Source: Kiritimatiellia bacterium (GTDB lineage Bacteria > Verrucomicrobiota > Kiritimatiellia > RFP12 > UBA1067). From it: 47,733 nucleotides of DNA. The translations under genes and the position numbers were made by a program. Shown in pieces: positions 38,705-46,814 of the stretch (the first letter of the stretch is position 1; every line of letters begins with the position of its first letter). Location: the NCBI GenBank assembly GCA_017403825.1, contig JAFRDO010000088.1, forward strand, positions 1 to 47,733, read 5' to 3'. The notes beneath the pieces were generated by a model. It did no database searches and was not told the origin of the DNA. It worked only from the letters and a program-made list of their open reading frames with translations.

Positions 38705-40030
38705 ATGAATACAGGGATCTTCAGCATGAACCGTCGTAGCTTCCTCGGCGGGACGCTGGCGGCCGGGCTTTTCCCCGCCATCGGCAGCGAATTGGCGAAA
38801 GACGGAAGTGTGACGGCGCGGGCTGGCGGCGTGTGGGGCGGATGGAAGCCTGGCGAGTTTCAGGTGCATTTCATCTACACGGGCGTTGGCGAGTCGATGT
38901 TCATGATATTCCCCGATGCGACGACGATGCTGCTGGACTGCGGCGACCATGCGGCTCTGACGCGGCTGGAACTGGCCGTGCCCGTCCTGCCGGATCCAGG
39001 GCGGCTGGCCGGGGATTGGATTGCCCGCTACGTTATGCGAGTAAACCCGAACGGCGCCGACGTCGATTACATTATGGCCTCCCATTGGCATACCGATCAT
39101 GTCGGTTCGCCGTACTGGCAGAGCGCACGGCCGCTCAAGAAGGGGGAAAAGCCAACGGGTCTTGTGCGCAGCGGGTTTGGCCTGGCGGCAGAGACTTTGC
39201 ATTTCAAGAAAGCCATCGACCGCGGCTGGCCGGATTACGACGATCCGGTGTCGAGATACAATAATGAAGAGCGCCTGTCGCTGGAGCTCATGAAGCAGGT
39301 TTATGCGTTTCTCGCGAAGCGCGACGGCCTCACGGTGGAAAAGTTCCGGCTGGGGGCGACGGATCAGATCGTCCCGTTGCGCAATCCATCGTCTGCGAAC
39401 GTTTTTTCGGTCCGCAACATTGCCGCCAACGGCCGGATAGCATTGCCGGACGGAACCGTCAGGAACGTCATGCAGCATCCGGACGGCAGCCCAATAAAGT
39501 GCTACAATGAAAATCTGCTCAGCCTTGGGAACGTGTTCAGCTACGGCAAGTTCAGGTTCTTCACGGCAGGGGACTTTTCGGGGCCTGGCGACTTGGCAAG
39601 TCCCGTCAGGTTCTATCCGGAGCGCCTGATCGGCAAGGCGTCCGGCAGGGTTGACGTGGCAAAGGTCAACCATCACGGCTGCCATGCGATGCCCGTGGAA
39701 CTGGTGCGCGACCTCCAGGCGAGGGTGTATGTGGCCTGCGTGTGGGACCAGCTTCATGTCACCGACAACACGATGGCGCGCATGTCGGACACGTCGCTCT
39801 ATCCCGGCGAACGCACGATCTTCCCCGGCGTAATGGCGGCCGAGCGCCGTGCGGCGGAAGGCGACAGGCCGTGGATGCGCAACGTGCCAGAGGCGGTGTA
39901 CGAGGGGAGCCACATCGTCCTTTCGGTTCCGCCGGGGGGCGAGACCTATCGGATCACGTGCCTGACGGCTGCGGACGAGTCCATGCGCGTCAAGGCCGTG
40001 TTCGACTACCGGTCGCACGAAGCGGTTTAG
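38705..40030 (+). CDS. Tat-exported metallo-beta-lactamase fold protein
   Basis: 441 residues from ATG 38705, chosen by promoter spacing; a second ATG before MNRRSFLGGTLAAGLFPAIG gives the Tat twin-arginine signal (NRRSFLGG). The MBL core has FIYTGVGESMFMIFP, LLDCGDHAALT, ASHWHTDHVGSPYW (HxHxDH), FFTAGDFSGPG and VNHHGCHAMPVELV, as in ComEC-like or other MBL hydrolases. A nuclease, phosphodiesterase or lactonase activity is possible; none can be chosen. It is upstream of the sialidase by 27 nt. Confidence 0.8.
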   Translation: MNTGIFSMNRRSFLGGTLAAGLFPAIGSELAKDGSVTARAGGVWGGWKPGEFQVHFIYTGVGESMFMIFPDATTMLLDCGDHAALTRLELAVPVLPDPGRLAGDWIARYVMRVNPNGADVDYIMASHWHTDHVGSPYWQSARPLKKGEKPTGLVRSGFGLAAETLHFKKAIDRGWPDYDDPVSRYNNEERLSLELMKQVYAFLAKRDGLTVEKFRLGATDQIVPLRNPSSANVFSVRNIAANGRIALPDGTVRNVMQHPDGSPIKCYNENLLSLGNVFSYGKFRFFTAGDFSGPGDLASPVRFYPERLIGKASGRVDVAKVNHHGCHAMPVELVRDLQARVYVACVWDQLHVTDNTMARMSDTSLYPGERTIFPGVMAAERRAAEGDRPWMRNVPEAVYEGSHIVLSVPPGGETYRITCLTAADESMRVKAVFDYRSHEAV

Positions 40031-40057
40031 AAACAACGAAAACAAAGGAAACAAAAC

Positions 40058-41194
40058 ATGAAGAAAAGTCTGATCGTAGCAATGTCCGTTCTCGGGCTGT
40101 CCGTGCTGGCCGACCCCGCGCCGGGCGTGAAGGTTGCGCTTGAGCTGAAGCCTGGCCCGGACAACCCGCGCAACAGCGAAGGGGCGTTCGTGCAGTTGAA
40201 GGACGGGCGCATCATGTTCGCCTACTCGCGCTACTACGGCAATTCCAGCCACGACCATGCGACGGCCGACATCGCCGCGCGCTATTCGTCCGACAAGGGT
40301 GCGACCTGGACGGACAAGGACGAGATCATCGTGAAGAACCACGGCGGCATGAACGTGATGAGCGTGAGCCTTCTGCGTCTCCAGAGCGGCGAGATTGCGC
40401 TTTTCTACCTGCTGAAGAACAGCACGAAGGATTGCCGTCCGGTGCTGCGCCGTTCGTTTGACGAGGGCAAGACGTGGAGCGAGCCGACCATGTGCATCAC
40501 CGACGATGTCGGCTACTACGTGCTGAACAACGACCGCGTGATTCAGCTGAAGGACGGGCGGCTCCTCTTCGCCGTGTCGCTGCACGGTTTCGACGCCGGC
40601 GACAAGTTCGACAACATGGGCGTTGTGATGACGTATTCGAGCGACGACAACGGCAAGACCTGGCGGCGGGGGAAATCCGTGCTGAGCGTCGTCGCGCCGA
40701 GCGGAAAGAAGTATGCCGCGCAGGAGCCTGGCGTGGTGGAGCTGAAGGACGGGAGCGTCCTGCTCTGGATCCGCACCAACGCCGACAGCCAGTTCATGAG
40801 CCGTTCTACCGACAGGGGCGAGACCTGGTCCGCTCCGCAGCCGTCGTGGCTGCGTTCGCCGCTTTCGCCGGCGTCCATCAAGCGTCTGCCGACTGGCGAC
40901 CTGCTCGCCGTCTGGAACGACCACGAGTCGCGTCCCGAGATGAAGACGCACCATCCCGACCAGCACAAGTGGGCGAACGGCTGGCGTTCGCCGCTCGCCG
41001 CCGCGCTTTCGGGCGACGACGGGCAGACGTGGCACGGTGTGAAGCTGATCGAGGACGATCCGGAAGGGTGGTTCTGCTACATCGCCATCCAGCCGGTCGA
41101 CGACGGAACGGTGCTGCTCGGCTACTGCGCCTACTGCGGGCTGGGACATTCCCGCATCGTCAAGGTGCCGGTCGACTGGTTCTACGGAAGATAA
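40058..41194 (+). CDS. Exo-sialidase-type BNR-repeat hydrolase
   Basis: 378 residues. Signal MKKSLIVAMSVLGLSVLA. It is a six-bladed propeller with five Asp boxes (SSDKGATW, SFDEGKTW, SSDDNGKTW, STDRGETW, SGDDGQTW). RNSEGAFVQLKDGRIMFAYS and AAQEPGVVELKDGSVLLWIR, with NNDRVIQLKDGRLL, fit sialidase-like enzymes of the GH33 type. It would release sialic acid or a related sugar from host glycans outside the cell. AACAAAGGAAAC precedes the ATG. It is co-directional with the MBL-fold gene. Confidence 0.86.
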   Translation: MKKSLIVAMSVLGLSVLADPAPGVKVALELKPGPDNPRNSEGAFVQLKDGRIMFAYSRYYGNSSHDHATADIAARYSSDKGATWTDKDEIIVKNHGGMNVMSVSLLRLQSGEIALFYLLKNSTKDCRPVLRRSFDEGKTWSEPTMCITDDVGYYVLNNDRVIQLKDGRLLFAVSLHGFDAGDKFDNMGVVMTYSSDDNGKTWRRGKSVLSVVAPSGKKYAAQEPGVVELKDGSVLLWIRTNADSQFMSRSTDRGETWSAPQPSWLRSPLSPASIKRLPTGDLLAVWNDHESRPEMKTHHPDQHKWANGWRSPLAAALSGDDGQTWHGVKLIEDDPEGWFCYIAIQPVDDGTVLLGYCAYCGLGHSRIVKVPVDWFYGR

Positions 41195-41262
41195 GAGCGC
41201 AGCCGGTTGCACGTTTCGTTTTTCATAAAAATAACTTTTGAAACATTTGTTCAAAGGATTCT

Positions 41263-41271
41263 TGGTATAAT
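41263..41271 (+). promoter_or_regulatory. Extended -10 promoter TGG-TATAAT before the beta-helix gene
   Basis: TGG-TATAAT; TTGAAA at 41238-41243 is a fair -35 with a 22-nt gap, so the extended -10 probably matters more. The true start at 41351 has GGGAG before it, so this transcript has a leader of about 75 nt. An in-frame ATG at 41276 is only 4 nt after the box. Confidence 0.55.
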
Positions 41272-41350
41272 GCGTATGTGTAAATGCGAGGTGTGTCTCT
41301 TTAGAGATATGTCTTGCGTTTGCGGAAACAACGAAACGAGGGAGAATGGC

Positions 41351-44300
41351 ATGAAGAAGTCACTGCTCTTTGTTGCCGCAGCCGTCATCGGCTGTTCGGC
41401 GTTCGCCTACACTTGGACGGGAGGCGCGAATGACGGCGGCCTCTGGACTACGCCAGCAAACTGGGGCGTGACCTCCGGCTATCCGCAGACCGCATCCGAT
41501 CCTGTGGAGTTCAACGGCAACGCCACTGTCTCGCTCAACACGGGTGTGCAGACTGACATCGGCTACATCAAGGTGTCGGCGGGCGATGTCGTCATCACGG
41601 CGACTTCCGGCTCGTCGCTCAAGATCAATCGGCCGGGCTATGGCAATCCAAACAGCAGCGTGACGTTGGCGACATGTGGCATCACGGTTGCCAAGGGCGC
41701 TTCGCTTGATCTTGGCGTGAGTTTGGCGGAAATGAGTGGCCGGTTTGACCGGCAGGGCGAGGGTACGCTTATCTTACGAGACATTGCTGTCAGAAAGACG
41801 AACAGCGCCAACATGTATTTCTTCAATGGCACGAACAGTTTCGTCGGTACAATGTCCCTTACGCTGCCGTCGGCCTCGGTGACCTTTGGTGTCGGCTCGC
41901 CGTTCGGTCCCATGCCCATCTTCATCCGCGATCATGCCACGCTGAACGTAGCCGGCATCAGCACTTCCGCCAGTACGGACGGTGCGCCGTATGTGGACAT
42001 CATTCAGGATGGCGCGGATACGAGTGTCACCGTTGTGAACGGCATTGAACTGTGCTGCAGCAAGAAGAACAACGTGTTCAACACAGATGTCCAGTATTAC
42101 ACGCTCAAGAGCGGAACGCTTTCGGCGAACAATATTCTTCTCAAATCCGCCAATCCCACGAACATCCAATATGTTCAAGAGGGCGGTGTTTCGACCTTTG
42201 CTGCCGTTGACTTCAACTCCGGTTCGGCGGCGTTGCGCGGCGGCACAATGAACTTCACGGGCGCAAACGTTGATTTCGACATGGGGAGCGGAACGACATT
42301 TGAAATTTCGGGAGGTACTCTTGCGTGGCCGCACGGCTTCAATCCGTCTGGCTGGCCGCAGTTCCGCTATTCGGGGACATTTGGCATCACGGTTCCCTCA
42401 GGATCTACTTTCGACTGGGACTGGTCGCGGGCGGATGTTGCGCCCGGCACGGTGTTCATCCACGACGGTGCGGGAACGCTGAAGTTTACGCGTGCCATAT
42501 CGACGTATGGCGTAGGGCTTGAGGTTGCCGCCGGAAAGACCGCCACGGTCGATTCTTGGTGTACCGTTTCCGCGCCGCGCGGTTCCGATGAGCCTTGGAA
42601 AGTGACGCTCAACAACGGATCCACTCTCCAGTTGAATACCGGAACGGCGCGCATCAGCACGCCGCTTGACCTGATGGTCAACGGCACGGGGAAGGTGTTC
42701 TTCAAAAACTGCCGTGGTGCGGTAGTCGCGCACAAGCTGACGGTTGACGGCGTGGAGAAGGCCAAGGGGCGCTACTATTTCACGTCCACCCAACCCCATT
42801 CGTTTGTGAGCGGAACCTCGGGATGGAACGGTAGCTCCGTCATCGTGCCGCACGTCTGGACGGGCGCGGGCGGCGACAACCTCTGGAGCAACGCCGCGAA
42901 CTGGGATGGCGGTGTGGTGCCGAACGGTACCACGATGTGCGCCGACATCTCTCGCGCAACGACCATCACGCTCAACGAGAACATTGCGCTCTCCTGTCTT
43001 GTCGCCATGCCAAACGGTGCAGAGCGCAAGGTGACCGTGACGGGTAGTGGTTCCATTTCGATTGACGACTCCAACAACATCGGTTACGACTGCGCGCTCT
43101 TCGTGCCGCAGGATTGCGAACTGATCCTCGATGTTGATCTCAAACGCACGGTTCAAAACACCATGTCCCTGCAGGGTGGTGGACGCCTTACGGTCAAAAA
43201 GGCCTATCCGGGAACCACGGGCGGCGTTCAGCCGATGTTGGCGATTGACGGTGAAGTGTCTTTTGCGGGCACGACCACCATTAGTGGCTATTCGTACAAT
43301 TTCCTTTCGGCTTGGACGTATGAAGGCGGCGAATCGCATCTGTTTATCGAAGACGGTGCGACGGTGACAGCCGATCGGTTCCAGGTCACCAAGGCTGGAT
43401 ATATCATGCCGGACGACTTCCGCCAGAGGGGCGGCACAACCACTTTCAGCTTATTCTATCTGAGCAACTACAGCAGTAGCCAGCGCGGAACCCTGGTCTA
43501 TTACCTTGACGGCGGTTTGATGACTGTGAACGGCTCCATCAGCCTTGGGCGAAACCTCGGCAGCACCGATTCCATGCGCTATCCGGGCGGCAGCTTCGAG
43601 ATGTCCGGCGGTACGCTCACTTGCAACGGGATCGTCGGCGGACAGAACCAGAACTTTGTGCGCCTCTACGGCGGCGATCTCTATTTGAAGGGAACGATGT
43701 ACTCCACGCTTGATACGGCAAACAACAAGATTGCGGAGACGAACAGAAACTACATCACGTTCTATCTTGGAGGCGTGACGATCCATCCGACGACATCCGG
43801 CTACACCATCGGCACGTCGACGGTTTCCGACAGCAGCAATGCCGAGTTCACGGGGCGCAATGGCGACACCAAGTTCGACCTCACCACCTACGCAATGGTT
43901 TTTGCTCCCGGAAGTACGTTCTCCGGTTCTGGTGGCTTCGAAGTGGTGGGGGGCACCTATACGCTGACCAGCAAGGCCAATTGCACGTTCACGGGTGCGG
44001 TTACGGTCAAGGCCGGCCATATCGCTTTTCAGGAGGGCACATTGAACGGCCCCTCGGCGTTTGTCGTGAAGAATGCCGGTTCTGTAATAAGCATTCACAA
44101 TGGCTGCACGGTCTCCAAAAGCCCGGAACGGATCGAACTGGCAGCGGATAGCTGTCTGAATATCGGAAGCATCCACACGTTGACCGTGAAAAGGCTGACC
44201 GTCAATGGCGTGGACTTGCCCGACGGCACCTATGCAGGACGGTTCGGACAAGGCACTGTGATTGTCGCCGCACCGTCTTCTTGGCTTGATGGTACGGTAG

Positions 44301-45613
44301 CAGACCTCTCGTATCAGCCAGACGGCACGATGACGACGCTTGCCGAAGCGACGACGCTTTCCTCGCTTACCTACTATCCGACAACGGTGGATGCAACGAA
44401 CACGCTGGCTGGCGCAGGCGTGATTACGTTCTCCGATGGTGCCAATATCTATGTTGCGAAGGGCGATACGCTTGTCATCAATAATGATGTTGTTCTCGGC
44501 GGCAAGGTGACGAAGACAGGCGAGGGCGAAGTTGTGTTCAACGGCGCGGTTGCATCGGCAGTTGCGGCGACCGACGGCTACTGGCTCACGGTCGAGGAGG
44601 GCGGCGCGACATTCGATGGTGCAGTGACGGGCGTGCGGCTCATTACGTGCGGGACGAAAACGCTGCCCGTCATCACGCTCAACGAACATTGCACAGTTAC
44701 GGACTGGGCCATCGTGCTGACGGCGTGGAGCGAGGGCGGTTCCGTGAAGAACGCCATGGGTGAGACGCGCCAGAATGGCGCAACGGTCGATTACTCGGCT
44801 GGCGTGTACGAGGCGCTCCGCACGAACTCGTCTGCGCTGGATCTGTATCCGCTTTCTAGGCCAAGCGGAGGTTTCGGACGGTATGTGCTCAATGACGGCA
44901 TTTTCAGGACAAGCGGGAATTGGAAACTTGCGTTCTTCGAGTATGCGGGCGATGTCGGCACGTTCGAGTTTGTTCAGAACGGCGGCACTTATTATTCGAG
45001 GAGAACGTTCTTCTTTGCCCGGGACTTGAAAAACGGAGTCATCAATCTCTCCTACACGCTCAATGGCGGACAGGTCGTGTTCTCCGAATATCTGTCGGGT
45101 ACGCTCCGCAAGTACAACTTTGTCAACTTCAACGGTGGCACGGTTGTGTTCGATGGCCCCAATACCGCCAACTTCGCGGAGCGCCAGTACTTCACTGTGA
45201 CCGTGGGCGGGGATGTCACGTTCCAGATGGCGAACACGGCGAACTCCATTCGCTTCCCGAATGACTGGACGGGCGATGGCACGGTTACGTTCAATGGCGG
45301 CAACTACTTCTACAGCGGCGGAGTGAACATCGGTGGACTGGACATCGTTGCTGGAACCGTGACGCTCGGCGAGAACACCGCGCTTGCGGTGGACGGCGAG
45401 ACAGGGCTTTCGATAGCGAGGGGTGCGACGCTCAACCTCGACTACGATGGCGAGGCGGTGTTCAAGACGCTGAAGGTGAGCGACATTGAGCGTGGCGCAG
45501 GCGTCTATTCGGCAACGCAGGGGCCAGCTGCCGTTCAGAATGCGCTTGACGGCGACGGTTTGCTGCGCATCCTTGAGGGCAACGGTCCCGGAGCCCTGAT
45601 AATCATCCGGTAG
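41351..45613 (+). CDS. Large secreted beta-strand-repeat (autotransporter-adhesin-like) protein
   Basis: 1420 residues. Signal MKKSLLFVAAAVIGCSAFA, then WTGGANDGGLWTTPANW and later WTGAGGDNLWSNAANWDGG, repeated module starts typical of PVC surface proteins. Between and after them are many glycine-rich PATR-like strands (GGTLAWPHG, GEVVFNGAV, GGTVVFDGPN) forming a long right-handed beta-helix. No autotransporter barrel is present; the end is EGNGPGALIIIR. It is probably attached to or released from the outer membrane. The function is unknown; adhesion or glycan contact is likely, given the sialidase upstream. Confidence 0.82.
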   Translation: MKKSLLFVAAAVIGCSAFAYTWTGGANDGGLWTTPANWGVTSGYPQTASDPVEFNGNATVSLNTGVQTDIGYIKVSAGDVVITATSGSSLKINRPGYGNPNSSVTLATCGITVAKGASLDLGVSLAEMSGRFDRQGEGTLILRDIAVRKTNSANMYFFNGTNSFVGTMSLTLPSASVTFGVGSPFGPMPIFIRDHATLNVAGISTSASTDGAPYVDIIQDGADTSVTVVNGIELCCSKKNNVFNTDVQYYTLKSGTLSANNILLKSANPTNIQYVQEGGVSTFAAVDFNSGSAALRGGTMNFTGANVDFDMGSGTTFEISGGTLAWPHGFNPSGWPQFRYSGTFGITVPSGSTFDWDWSRADVAPGTVFIHDGAGTLKFTRAISTYGVGLEVAAGKTATVDSWCTVSAPRGSDEPWKVTLNNGSTLQLNTGTARISTPLDLMVNGTGKVFFKNCRGAVVAHKLTVDGVEKAKGRYYFTSTQPHSFVSGTSGWNGSSVIVPHVWTGAGGDNLWSNAANWDGGVVPNGTTMCADISRATTITLNENIALSCLVAMPNGAERKVTVTGSGSISIDDSNNIGYDCALFVPQDCELILDVDLKRTVQNTMSLQGGGRLTVKKAYPGTTGGVQPMLAIDGEVSFAGTTTISGYSYNFLSAWTYEGGESHLFIEDGATVTADRFQVTKAGYIMPDDFRQRGGTTTFSLFYLSNYSSSQRGTLVYYLDGGLMTVNGSISLGRNLGSTDSMRYPGGSFEMSGGTLTCNGIVGGQNQNFVRLYGGDLYLKGTMYSTLDTANNKIAETNRNYITFYLGGVTIHPTTSGYTIGTSTVSDSSNAEFTGRNGDTKFDLTTYAMVFAPGSTFSGSGGFEVVGGTYTLTSKANCTFTGAVTVKAGHIAFQEGTLNGPSAFVVKNAGSVISIHNGCTVSKSPERIELAADSCLNIGSIHTLTVKRLTVNGVDLPDGTYAGRFGQGTVIVAAPSSWLDGTVADLSYQPDGTMTTLAEATTLSSLTYYPTTVDATNTLAGAGVITFSDGANIYVAKGDTLVINNDVVLGGKVTKTGEGEVVFNGAVASAVAATDGYWLTVEEGGATFDGAVTGVRLITCGTKTLPVITLNEHCTVTDWAIVLTAWSEGGSVKNAMGETRQNGATVDYSAGVYEALRTNSSALDLYPLSRPSGGFGRYVLNDGIFRTSGNWKLAFFEYAGDVGTFEFVQNGGTYYSRRTFFFARDLKNGVINLSYTLNGGQVVFSEYLSGTLRKYNFVNFNGGTVVFDGPNTANFAERQYFTVTVGGDVTFQMANTANSIRFPNDWTGDGTVTFNGGNYFYSGGVNIGGLDIVAGTVTLGENTALAVDGETGLSIARGATLNLDYDGEAVFKTLKVSDIERGAGVYSATQGPAAVQNALDGDGLLRILEGNGPGALIIIR

Positions 45614-45647
45614 TCGGCGCCACCGACGATCTAAGGAGTCTCCAGCC

Positions 45648-46814
45648 TTGCTAGGCAAATCGCTGACTTTGATCGCTGTTGCAGGCGGCTGCCTTGCGTC
45701 GTTTGCGTTTGAGAAAGTCGCGCTTGTCGATTCCCTTGACGAGGCGCAGAAGTGGGATGTCGAGACGCCGGAAGGGACGCTGAAGGTCTTGGACGACGCG
45801 CTGCGTCCGCATTCGACGCGCGTGCTGTGGCGCGACAAGGGCGCTTGCCTCATGCGCTATCCATGCGCTGAGGAGCCGTACCCCGAGTGCGAGTTCCCGA
45901 TCGACAAGCGACGCGTGCCGCCGAAAATCGGCGCGTTCTGGGCCTTGCGTCTCGACAACTGCGGCTTTGATGTGTTCAACCTGGTTTTCAGCGAATGCGA
46001 GCGGCGAGGCCTGAAGCAGGGCATACACACCACTTGGGAGGAAAACCACTGGTGCAATGCCTTCATGGGGATTTGGAACATGCGCCATCCGCAGTTCTGC
46101 TGCCGCACCAAGGGCGGCCTTTCGTGGTCAGGGCACGCCTCGCTCGCCTTTCCAGAGGTGATGGAGCACAAGCTGAGAATGGTTGACGAGCGGCTTGCTC
46201 TCAAGCCGCAGGCGATCTTCCTTGACATGTACCGTGACGGCGGCTGGACGCCGCGCCTTGAGTATGTGCCGCCCGTGTGCGACCGCTGGCGCGAGCGCTA
46301 CGAATGCGAACCGCCGGACGATTCAAGGGACGACCGGTGGCTGGGCTTGGTCTCGGAATACGTAACCGCCTATGTGAAGGAGTTTTCGCGGCGGTGTCGC
46401 GCGGCGGGGGTGGAGTTCGTCATCGGCCTGCCGTATCTCGCCAGGAACGGGCGCGGCGTGTGGGAGCATTATGCGCTCGACTGGCGCAAGCTAGCGGCGG
46501 AAGGGGTGTTTGACGGCATCTGGGTGATGAGTTTTCCGATTGACGAAAGGCGTCCGTTCGAGTCGACCGCCGAGTTCTACGCCTACATGATGGCGCAGAA
46601 GGGCAAGGCGGCGAAGGTCTATTTTCCGCTGGACGAATACAACTACCGCAAGGAAGGCTTGGCGACCTATGCCAAGTATGCGGGCTGCACCAAAGCCGAG
46701 GCGGCGAAGCGGCTTCTGGGGATTTCGCGCAAGGCTGGCGGCGCGGGCGTAGTCTACGAGTGCGTTGACTGCCATCTGTACGGCAAGGAGGTGTGCGATG
46801 CGCTTGCGGATTGA
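45648..46814 (+). CDS. Exported TIM-barrel glycoside-hydrolase-like protein
   Basis: 388 residues, TTG start with AAGGAG about 10 nt upstream. Signal LGKSLTLIAVAGGCLASFAF. The fold reads like a glycoside-hydrolase-like barrel: GAFWALRLDNCGFDVFNLVF, GLKQGIHTTWEENHWCNAFM, KPQAIFLDMYRDGGW (acidic residues at strand ends), VEFVIGLPYLARNG, FDGIWVMSFPIDE. Catalytic residues cannot be assigned. It belongs to the secreted carbohydrate-active set. It overlaps the next gene by 17 nt. Confidence 0.6.
   Translation: MLGKSLTLIAVAGGCLASFAFEKVALVDSLDEAQKWDVETPEGTLKVLDDALRPHSTRVLWRDKGACLMRYPCAEEPYPECEFPIDKRRVPPKIGAFWALRLDNCGFDVFNLVFSECERRGLKQGIHTTWEENHWCNAFMGIWNMRHPQFCCRTKGGLSWSGHASLAFPEVMEHKLRMVDERLALKPQAIFLDMYRDGGWTPRLEYVPPVCDRWRERYECEPPDDSRDDRWLGLVSEYVTAYVKEFSRRCRAAGVEFVIGLPYLARNGRGVWEHYALDWRKLAAEGVFDGIWVMSFPIDERRPFESTAEFYAYMMAQKGKAAKVYFPLDEYNYRKEGLATYAKYAGCTKAEAAKRLLGISRKAGGAGVVYECVDCHLYGKEVCDALAD

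Noticed and set aside
38672..41254. Long open frame of 860 codons on the minus strand
   Set aside because: It is antisense to the MBL-fold and sialidase genes, has no family motif and reflects GC-rich codon bias.
43451..45853. Long open frame of 800 codons on the minus strand
   Set aside because: Antisense shadow of the beta-helix gene; the plus-strand product has a signal peptide and clear repeats.
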